Assembly (NCBI GenBank): GCA_026416125.1
Contig: JAOAFT010000016.1
Location: 1 to 48,818, forward strand
Direction of reading: 5' to 3'
DNA: 48,818 bases
Origin: Bacteroidota bacterium
GTDB lineage: Bacteria > Bacteroidota > Ignavibacteria > UBA10030
This document shows positions 42,623-48,818 of this stretch, one piece after another. The notes under the pieces are model-generated. The model had not been told where the DNA came from. It was given only the letters and a program-made list of their open reading frames with translations, and did no database searches. The position numbers and the translations under genes were made by a program. How positions within the stretch are numbered: position 1 is the stretch's first letter; every line of letters starts with the position of its first letter.

Positions 42623-43978
42623 TTATTGGCCAAAAAATTCAGCATGCAATCGTTGTACAGCCTCTTCAACGTCGGTTTCATCTATAACCATACTCATGTT
42701 TATTTCGGATGCACCTTGGGAAATCATAATAATGTTAATGTTCTTAAGTGCATTGAAAACACGATGGGCAATCCCTTCTGTTGAACGTATTCGTTCACCG
42801 ATAACGCTAACGATTGCTTTGTCTGTAAGTACATTGACTTCAGCTGCTTCTTCTAATTCTACAACAATCTGGTCGAGATGGGTTGTCGTATCAATTGTGA
42901 GTGAAACTGCTACTTCAGAAGTACTCACAAGATCAACAGGAGTTTTGTACTTACTGAAAATTGAGAAAATCATTTCAAGGAATCCATATGCCATGAGCAT
43001 CCGCGTGGAAATCACGTTAATAACAGTAATTCCTTTCTTCGATGCAATTGCTTTGACAGCGAGAGTACTCGGTGGAGGATTGGAAATAATGCGGGTTCCA
43101 GTATTTTCAGGGTTCTTTGAATTTAGGACAATTACAGGAATATTTTTTTGGATTGCTGGAAGAATTGTACTAGGATGGAGAACCTTTGCTCCAAAGTAAG
43201 CAAGCTCTGAGGCTTCGTTGAAAGATATTACGTCGAGCTTCCGCGCATTGGGTACGATTCGTGGGTCGGCTGTTAGAACACCATCAACATCTGTCCATAT
43301 TTGAATTTCTTTTGCACCAAGTGCCGCTCCAAGAATGGATGCTGTATAGTCTGAACCACCACGACCAAGTGTTGTTGTAATACCTTTCGGTGTTACACCT
43401 ACAAATCCTTGTGTTATTGGAATCTTTCCAGCTTGTATAAGGGGTAAAAATATTTCGGTCGCTTTTGCGTTGATAAGGTCGAAGAGAGGATGTGCCGCTG
43501 TGAAATGATCATCAGTGATCATGAAAGTTCTTGCATCCACAAGTTCGACAGGAATGCCACGTTGTTCCATCGCTTCTGCGAGGATTAATGTTGAAAGACG
43601 TTCACCTATCGATGCAATTGCGTCAAGTGAACGAGGTGTAAGTTCGCCGAGTAATGCGATACCATGACATATATTTTTTAATTCTTCAAAACGGCGTTTG
43701 AAACTCAAGATAAGTTGTTGAATTGTCGGTCGATCGTCGATGAGGTTTTCAGCTATAGTGACATGGCGTTCGAGCAATTGGTTCAATCGAGCATGGGCTT
43801 CATCAAGCTGCCCCTCTAAAGACATCGATGCAGCTTTCAGGAGTGTGTTTGTTGCTCCGGCAATTGCCGAGAGTACGACAATCGGATGCTGGGATTGTGC
43901 TTTCAGAATGATATTAATAACATTATTCATGGCACGTGCATCTTCAACAGAAGTGCCACCAAACTTCATGACAATCAT
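42623..43978 (-). CDS. lysC: Aspartate kinase (LysC/AK-III type)
   Basis: Phosphorylates aspartate, the entry step for lysine, threonine and methionine. The 451-aa length fits E. coli LysC (449). Seen: KFGGTSVEDA (about 5-14), GRGGSDYTA in the kinase domain, FYEASELAYFGAKVLHPST-like FNEASELAYFGAKVLHP, and two C-terminal ACT domains (about 310-450: VINVISTRML, VSVIGERIRST) that usually bind lysine as feedback inhibitor. It overlaps the kinase gene upstream by 4 nt (ATGA). Confidence 0.95.
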   Translation of the reverse strand: MIVMKFGGTSVEDARAMNNVINIILKAQSQHPIVVLSAIAGATNTLLKAASMSLEGQLDEAHARLNQLLERHVTIAENLIDDRPTIQQLILSFKRRFEELKNICHGIALLGELTPRSLDAIASIGERLSTLILAEAMEQRGIPVELVDARTFMITDDHFTAAHPLFDLINAKATEIFLPLIQAGKIPITQGFVGVTPKGITTTLGRGGSDYTASILGAALGAKEIQIWTDVDGVLTADPRIVPNARKLDVISFNEASELAYFGAKVLHPSTILPAIQKNIPVIVLNSKNPENTGTRIISNPPPSTLAVKAIASKKGITVINVISTRMLMAYGFLEMIFSIFSKYKTPVDLVSTSEVAVSLTIDTTTHLDQIVVELEEAAEVNVLTDKAIVSVIGERIRSTEGIAHRVFNALKNINIIMISQGASEINMSMVIDETDVEEAVQRLHAEFFGQ

Positions 43979-44931
43979 ACGTATGCTACCTTCAGTTCTT
44001 GTTTAAGCGTTGTTATTTGTTCTCGTAATGTATCAAAATCTTCTGCAGATGCAAGTGTAGTGTTCAATGATGCTATAGCATTTGCAAACTCCGCAGCAGT
44101 AAAGGAATTTCGTGTCTTTAAGTATGCGTAGAGATATGCAGCTCCGAACACATCGCCACAGCCAGTCGGGTTAATGAATCGATTGTCAGTCGGAATTCCA
44201 GGAATATCTCTCCGTGATAGTTTCTTATGAATGTCTTGTGAAATTACGGAGACGCCCTTTTCACCTCGTGTGATGAGGAGAGTGTTCACCATGAGAGGCA
44301 TAAGATGGTTGATAAGAGTTGTTTCATCAAATTTTTCAGCCGTGAGACCAGCAGCTTCTTCTTCACTCATTTGTATGGAATGGAGCATGAAGCACCATCG
44401 GCGCCAATCTGTAAGCGGTCGACGAAAACGTACATGGTTGTGATCGATACCAAGGGTAAGAGAGTGAAAGTCAAAGTGAATAGGAATGCGTTGGTCACGT
44501 GTTTCTATTCGAATTGCATCGAGTGTTTCAAGTGTAATATCGAACCCTGAAACCATGTTGATAAGAATACCATCACAATCGAGGTACGGTTTAATCCGTT
44601 GGAAGGGTATTGGTGCTGCAATGTCGCGAGAACATTCGGTACGCGATTGCTTGTCATTGTGGTATGAGAGGTATACTGTATTCGTAATTCCTTTGAATTT
44701 GAATATACCACGTGTTTCAATATTTTTATATCGTGATAAGAGATTCATGAGTCGATCGTAGTCACCATTGCCAACACCAAAAACGGGGTAAAGAATATCG
44801 CTCTCATCAATGAGGGTAGCAAGTGCTGCTATTGTGTAGAATATTCCTCCAAACTGTTCACGAGACTTTTCATGGGGTGATTGAGGTGGGAGAATATCGT
44901 TGCAGATATGTCCAATAACAGTAATTACCAT
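43975..44931 (-). CDS. PfkB-family carbohydrate/nucleoside kinase
   Basis: A 318-aa ribokinase-like kinase, likely phosphorylating a sugar or sugar-like molecule. Seen: N-terminal VIGHICNDI and the C-terminal PfkB signature NPTGCGDVFGAAYLY (about 268-282), with the catalytic Asp in GCGD; the usual form is DTxGAGD. VNTLLITRGEKGVSV matches the family ATP-site strand. Substrate unknown. It starts 2 nt after the HisA-like gene and overlaps lysC by 4 nt, so it is tied to both in one operon. Confidence 0.85.
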   Translation of the reverse strand: MVITVIGHICNDILPPQSPHEKSREQFGGIFYTIAALATLIDESDILYPVFGVGNGDYDRLMNLLSRYKNIETRGIFKFKGITNTVYLSYHNDKQSRTECSRDIAAPIPFQRIKPYLDCDGILINMVSGFDITLETLDAIRIETRDQRIPIHFDFHSLTLGIDHNHVRFRRPLTDWRRWCFMLHSIQMSEEEAAGLTAEKFDETTLINHLMPLMVNTLLITRGEKGVSVISQDIHKKLSRRDIPGIPTDNRFINPTGCGDVFGAAYLYAYLKTRNSFTAAEFANAIASLNTTLASAEDFDTLREQITTLKQELKVAYV

Positions 44932-44933
44932 TG

Positions 44934-45698
44934 TTATAATCTTCGAGTGGGACCAAGATCGGTAAGTTGCGCCTCGTTAATTCGCCAAAGTGTTTGGCAA
45001 GGGAAACAATTTTCGTAGAGAGGCTTTCCTAAAATAATTGAGTCAACCCCATACTTTTCGAGTGTTTGGAGTCGAACAAGATCCTGGTAATTCCAAACAC
45101 CGCCACGTACAGTTACTCGTACACCAGTTTTGGTAACAAGTTCTTTGAGCATATCATAGGGGAGTGTTTTCCCAATGATACCTTCTTCGCGTTCACCATA
45201 CACAATGCGAGAAACACCAAGGTTTGCCATCTGAATTGCAAGTTCTATCGGAGAAATCTCAGCAGTTGTTGTACCACCTTTAATGATAACTTTTCCTGAC
45301 TCCGAAACAATACCTACTGCAATTTTCCGTGTGCCAAATTCTTTCACAAAGTCTTCTATAATTTTAGGATTTTCAACAGCGGCGGTATTGAGAATAATTC
45401 TGTACACACCTAAACTTAGTACTTTTTGAATTTCTTCGTACGTCCGAAGTCCACCAGAAACCTGTATTGGTATATCGACTGCATCGACCATCTGCTTGAT
45501 AATTTCATAGTTAACAATGCGACCTTCAGCTGCACCATCCTTATCAATTACGTGTATTGTTTTCGCATTTTCACCTCGCCAAAGGATGGCCATTTGTACC
45601 GGATCAACAGAGTATCGATGTTCCATACCCGGTGCTCCGTGTACAAACTCAACACATCGATGTTTGCTTATTTCAATGAGTGGGTAAATTAGAATCAT
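44934..45698 (-). CDS. HisA/HisF-superfamily beta/alpha-barrel protein lacking HisA catalytic residues
   Basis: A 254-aa (beta/alpha)8 protein of the HisA family, from the ATG at 45698. Matches to HisA include the second strand region TIHVIDKDGAAEG (E. coli HLVDLTGAKDP), QVSGGLRT and ILNTAAVENP. The HisA catalytic aspartate of PALDL is Glu here (PLIEI), the second catalytic Asp of ALDVR is Val (GIVSE), and the TDISRDGTL loop is YGEREEGII. So phosphate-binding glycines remain, but the isomerase residues do not. It is thus probably not a histidine enzyme. It heads the cluster with a PfkB kinase and lysC. An in-frame TTG at 45737 lies in a terminator-like hairpin and is rejected. Confidence 0.8.
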   Translation of the reverse strand: MILIYPLIEISKHRCVEFVHGAPGMEHRYSVDPVQMAILWRGENAKTIHVIDKDGAAEGRIVNYEIIKQMVDAVDIPIQVSGGLRTYEEIQKVLSLGVYRIILNTAAVENPKIIEDFVKEFGTRKIAVGIVSESGKVIIKGGTTTAEISPIELAIQMANLGVSRIVYGEREEGIIGKTLPYDMLKELVTKTGVRVTVRGGVWNYQDLVRLQTLEKYGVDSIILGKPLYENCFPCQTLWRINEAQLTDLGPTRRL

Positions 45699-45712
45699 AC
45701 ACTGTTTGTGTA

Positions 45713-45751
45713 TAAATAAATATAAAAGCTCAACCAACTCTGTGGTGAGCT
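45713..45751 (-). terminator. Terminator or attenuator before the HisA-like operon
   Basis: On the minus strand AGCTCACCA pairs with TGGTTGAGCT (9 bp, one bulged T, 6-nt loop; 45751-45727) and is followed by TTTTATATTTATTTA. It lies 15-53 nt before the HisA-like ATG. It could end the glycosidase transcript or act as an attenuator in the leader of the lysine cluster. Confidence 0.65.
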
Positions 45752-45780
45752 ATGTTAACTCTAAAATGCGCAAATTTTAA

Positions 45781-45808
45781 TAGATATTCAAGGAAAGGAC
45801 TTTGTCAA
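45781..45808 (-). promoter_or_regulatory. Candidate promoter for the HisA-like/lysine operon
   Basis: On the minus strand a perfect TTGACA (45808-45803) is 16 nt from TATCTA (45786-45781). Start would be near 45775, inside the small inverted repeat TAAAAT-6-ATTTTA (45779-45762). The hairpin at 45751-45713 then lies inside the leader of about 77 nt. Confidence 0.5.
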
Positions 45809-45815
45809 AGCATGC

Positions 45816-45852
45816 GAAGGGAAGTGAATACAACACGCTCTCACTTCCCTTC
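45816..45852 (-). terminator. 12-bp hairpin downstream of the glycosidase
   Basis: GAAGGGAAGTGA (45816-45827) and TCACTTCCCTTC (45841-45852) form a perfect 12-bp stem with a 13-nt loop, 9 nt after the stop at 45862. No T-run follows on the minus strand, so it may stabilise the mRNA end rather than stop transcription alone. Confidence 0.55.
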
Positions 45853-45861
45853 ACGTTATTA

Positions 45862-46653
45862 TTAATTTTGCACTGATTGAAGCATGTTGAGAAGAAGCCG
45901 TTGCCCGACAACATTTGCAGCTTCTCGGTTGTTTTGAAGCTCTTTGAATGCAGCTGTTTGGCCTTCGCTATCGTGAATGGGAGGTTGAGAAAGAGCAGCC
46001 CTAATACATGCAAACATGTCGAGTGCACAGAGGATTATTCTTCCACGTCCAGTTGGAATGATGCTTAATGCTGAGTAAACTTCTCTTTTATGGTCTGCTA
46101 CGCAACCTACAATAGTTTCACCGTTATGTACTCTCAAACCGATACGATTCCGTTCGTACGTAGCAAAACATTGATACTCCCAGTTAAACACACACGCCTG
46201 AGGCAAACCTCTAAAGAGTGTGTGGTGCTTTACAAAGTAGTTCCCACCATACCATGTTTTCCCAAGGACTTGGTACCCTCGGTAGTCCAGAATTTCTTTC
46301 TGAGCTAAGTACTCAGCCCACTTCGTAGCTGTGTTGACAATGATGAGCGTGTTTCCATTATTTACCCACTCGAGGATATCGGTAACGAGGGGTTTATCCG
46401 GGGGCGGATTAAATGCTCCAACAAGAAGCCATTTCCCGTGTGGCATACCTTTCGAGTACTCTTTAAAGTTCGTAATACCTTTCGATCGTAAAAATGATTG
46501 GAGAATACCCGATGTATCGGCAACCATTCCATCCGGAAAGTTATAAGGAATATTGAGTGAAACAGCAAATACAGTATCTGCACCTTCAGTAATGAGACGG
46601 TTCCCTGAAATGAGTGCAGCGTGGACAGCTGTGTACCCAGGATGGCGAAGTAG
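45862..46653 (-). pseudogene. C-terminal part of the glycoside hydrolase, downstream of an in-frame TAG
   Basis: Reading on in the same frame directly after TAG at 46656-46654 gives 263 codons with no stop until 45862: LLRHPGYTAVHAALISGNRL and onward. The first 40 residues look like the end of an Ig-like domain (GYTAVHAAL, ADTVFAVSL), and the rest is alpha/beta with LVTDILEWVNNGNTLIIVN, resembling the Rossmann-like trimerisation/GATase-like domains found on beta-galactosidases. An internal ATG at 46527 could start a separate 221-aa protein, but the conserved-looking stretch starts before it and it has only a poor Shine-Dalgarno. The best reading is that this was once, or still is, joined to the upstream part. 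Confidence 0.75.
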
Positions 46654-48818
46654 CTATTTATACCGTGGAAGAATGAGTTCACCATACGTTGCTCCACCTG
46701 TTATAGTAACAGAGTAATCATCTTTGGCAAGAACTCCAAGGGAATCTAACACAGTTACACGGAGGGTATAGGTCCCATTGAGATTTACCTGGTTAACGAT
46801 GTAGAAGTCAGCAATGAGTGTATCGGTGGATGCAGTGACTTTATTTGGAATTTTTATTGCAATATACAATGGTTGGAGATAGTACGAAAGTAACCGTGGA
46901 TTTCCTTTAAAGTTGCGATAGTTATCTACAATCCCTGAATGATTCTCAAGCATCATACTTTCCCAACCATTAATTGCATAGCCATCCGCAATGTTGTTAA
47001 TGCGAATGTTTTCAATGGCTCTTCCTTGGTAGTAGTATGCAACGTTTCCCATCGCGCAGGTAAGCTCATCTACGTTTCTAAAGGCGGAGGTGAAACCATG
47101 TTTTTTCAAGAATGTATCATACGCTTCATACCATTCGAGGTATGCAGCTGTTTCCCAACCGCGTTGTTTCCCTGTTTTTTGTATTTCATTGTAGATAAGT
47201 TGAAGACGTGGCGGAGTACCAATAGCTCCTTCCTCTCCCCAGTAAATAATTTCATCTGTTTTGTTTGTGTAGCGAATGTACTGGTTAGGGTTAACGTATA
47301 CCCCATTGTGGTAAACACCTGGCCCACCTGCGTGATGTTGGTCGAACCAGCCATAGTCATAGAAATTTGAATCGTAAGGGAGCATGTGAAGTTTGAACTG
47401 AGGGTCAGGCCCCATTTTTATTTCACCGTTACATGAGTTGTATGTAAGAATACGAGTTTCATCAAGTTTATGGGCATCAGCCATATCTATGCTGTCTTGA
47501 AAACTTGGCAGTGCCGCTCGTTCGTTGTGGAGGTTATAGATGATAAGCGATGGATGATTCCGATCACGCTTAATCATTCTGAATAGTTTCTCACGACGAC
47601 ATGGGATGTAAAAATTTCGCTGTTTTTGTTCCAAAGTATTCTTTGGAGTGAAAAGTTCGTAAGGGTATTGGTACCCACCCGGTTCCTCAAAATAAAGTAG
47701 ACCAAGTTCGTCAGCGTAATCGAGAACATTACTTGAACCAATTGTTCGATGGAAATTCAACATATTCAAACCAAGTTCTTTCGCAGCTTTTATTTGTTTT
47801 TTAGCCATTTCATCGGTAGGTGCTATACCGTTTAGAGGCCAGAACCCCCACGATATAGCTGTGAAAAGGACGATTCGTTTTCCATTCAAGTAGAACTGTT
47901 TATCACCGTTTATAGTTCGAACTTCAAACCATCGGAATCCAAACCGTTGTGAATAGAGATCTTTTGTTGAAGAGCCATTCCATTGGACGTTAAGGACATA
48001 AAGATGTGGTGATTCCGGACTCCATAATTTTGCTTGTTCTAGTTTAAGAGTATGTGTTATAAGAGTCTGTGTATCGAACGGTGGTACTTGGAGTGTCGTT
48101 GTAAGTAATGGTTTTGAGTTTTTTGAACCCCACTCAAACAGTGAGAAGGTGAGCATCCCAGGTTCGGAGGGAATACCACTATTTTTGAGAGTTACAACAA
48201 CATCGACCTCGTGTACTTTTGGTTTATTTTTAATAAATACATCATCGATGAAAATGGGGTCTGTTGCAATGAGTTTTACTTTTCCTGTAATACCACCGAA
48301 GCCATGTGATGGAATAGTACGGTACTCACCCCATTGGAACGTTCGAGAATCACGCCAATCAAAGTTACCATTAGGATCTGTTATTCGTACGGCAAGATGG
48401 TTCAGCTTACCAAATGTGACAGCGTCTGTTATGTCAACATCGAATGGAGTGCTGTTTACTATGTCGTAACCGACAAGTTTCTTGTTAACGAAAACTTCTG
48501 CTCTGAACCGTACGCTTTCAAAGTGAAGTACAATTCGTTTTCCCTTTAAAGATGATGGTACGGGAAAGATTGTTGAGAACCACGAAACGCCTAGGTAATT
48601 CCCAGTAACACCAAAGGTACTTCCCTGTGTTCCCCAGAAATATTCTTCTACAGTTGCAGGAAGATGTGTTCTAACAAACTTTTTGGCATTCTCGAGCATT
48701 TCCCACCCTCCTGTTGGAATGTTTACCGGTAACGTTGAAATATTTACTGGAGGGAGGTAAAGGGAGTCATTTTGCCACTGAGCAGATTCATCGAGTACGA
48801 TTTTCCAACTATTTGTGC
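46654..48818 (-). CDS. Glycoside hydrolase family 2 enzyme (5' end outside the window, ends at in-frame TAG)
   Basis: Beta-glycosidase of the GH2 (beta-galactosidase/glucuronidase) clan, likely acting on plant or algal polysaccharide. The frame stays open to the right edge (WKIVLDESAQW before the first visible Met), so the ATG at 48699 is internal despite AGGAGG before it. Counting from 48699: jelly-roll sugar-binding domain (about 20-180), Ig-like domain (about 190-270), then a TIM barrel with acid/base Glu in YNLHNERA (about 391) and the likely nucleophile Glu in YWGEEGAIG (about 488). Another Ig-like domain leads to ILPRYK and TAG, where the same frame continues. Substrate cannot be assigned from sequence. 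Confidence 0.85.
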   Translation of the reverse strand, partial: TNSWKIVLDESAQWQNDSLYLPPVNISTLPVNIPTGGWEMLENAKKFVRTHLPATVEEYFWGTQGSTFGVTGNYLGVSWFSTIFPVPSSLKGKRIVLHFESVRFRAEVFVNKKLVGYDIVNSTPFDVDITDAVTFGKLNHLAVRITDPNGNFDWRDSRTFQWGEYRTIPSHGFGGITGKVKLIATDPIFIDDVFIKNKPKVHEVDVVVTLKNSGIPSEPGMLTFSLFEWGSKNSKPLLTTTLQVPPFDTQTLITHTLKLEQAKLWSPESPHLYVLNVQWNGSSTKDLYSQRFGFRWFEVRTINGDKQFYLNGKRIVLFTAISWGFWPLNGIAPTDEMAKKQIKAAKELGLNMLNFHRTIGSSNVLDYADELGLLYFEEPGGYQYPYELFTPKNTLEQKQRNFYIPCRREKLFRMIKRDRNHPSLIIYNLHNERAALPSFQDSIDMADAHKLDETRILTYNSCNGEIKMGPDPQFKLHMLPYDSNFYDYGWFDQHHAGGPGVYHNGVYVNPNQYIRYTNKTDEIIYWGEEGAIGTPPRLQLIYNEIQKTGKQRGWETAAYLEWYEAYDTFLKKHGFTSAFRNVDELTCAMGNVAYYYQGRAIENIRINNIADGYAINGWESMMLENHSGIVDNYRNFKGNPRLLSYYLQPLYIAIKIPNKVTASTDTLIADFYIVNQVNLNGTYTLRVTVLDSLGVLAKDDYSVTITGGATYGELILPRYK

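Noticed and set aside
45699-45737. Upstream in-frame TTG start for the HisA-like gene
   Set aside because: The TTG and its next codons lie in the hairpin arm and T-rich tail at 45751-45713; family homology begins at the ATG at 45698.
45698-45861. Lysine (L-box) riboswitch before the lysine cluster
   Set aside because: The gap is too short and no L-box conserved core was seen; only simple hairpins are present.
45862-46656. Genome-wide reassignment of TAG as a sense codon
   Set aside because: TAG ends several clear full-length genes in this window (the lipoprotein at 1628, LysM protein at 2407, transaldolase at 7224, holA at 15676).
1-48818. CRISPR array, insertion sequence or prophage
   Set aside because: No regularly spaced repeats, transposase, integrase or phage structural genes were found in any frame.

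Overview
The window is a contiguous piece of bacterial chromosome, roughly 40% GC by eye and densely coding. It looks like the Bacteroidota/Chlorobiota (FCB) lineage, most like Ignavibacteria or Kapabacteria, and less like classical Bacteroidia. Three proteins carry type IX secretion (T9SS) C-terminal sorting domains, two with the NYPNPFNP motif typical of that group. There is also a PorV/PorQ-like barrel and a TonB-dependent receptor with a carboxypeptidase-regulatory N-terminus. Many genes have strong Shine-Dalgarno sites (AAGGAG, GGAGG), and one promoter is a near-perfect TTGACT-17-TATAAT. Both are unusual for Bacteroidia proper. The placement is inference from family content; no marker phylogeny was run.

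Layout, left part (+ strand except mazG): a GspE/PilB-type ATPase at the edge; a small lipoprotein and a coiled-coil LysM protein behind a consensus promoter; phoH; convergent mazG; tRNA-Ala(CGC); the SRP 4.5S RNA; and RNase G/E behind a structured leader. A long housekeeping run follows (6.6-18 kb): transaldolase, gcvT, a comB homologue, ftsK, lolA, a flippase-like membrane protein, uppP, a lipoprotein cyclophilin, holA and an MltD-type lytic transglycosylase with four LysM repeats. Much of this run serves envelope growth and division.

Middle (18.2-29.4 kb, +): a six-gene surface cluster. It has two secreted proteins with T9SS/FlgD-like C-termini, a lipoprotein, a TonB-dependent receptor, a PorV-like barrel and a beta-propeller lipoprotein. 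The last four are joined by 1-4 nt overlaps or a 2-nt gap. Then come kduD (with a 12-bp palindrome at its predicted start site), sua5, purE and a third T9SS client.

Right part (all - strand, 33.7-48.8 kb): read in transcription order, a HisA-fold protein lacking the known HisA catalytic residues, a PfkB-family kinase, lysC, dapB, dapA, a divergent dapD, an RmlD-like reductase, serS, an asymmetric heterodimeric ABC exporter and a DEDDh exonuclease. These are tightly packed and may be one operon for aspartate/DAP-lysine synthesis plus passengers. Upstream, and running off the right edge, is a family 2 glycoside hydrolase whose reading frame is broken by one in-frame TAG.

The observations most worth following are the HisA-like/PfkB pair heading the lysine cluster and its hairpin-containing leader, the amber codon in the glycosidase, the inverted repeat covering the RNase G/E ribosome-binding region, and the T9SS/TonB/PorV surface cluster. 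No CRISPR array, insertion sequence or prophage gene was seen.
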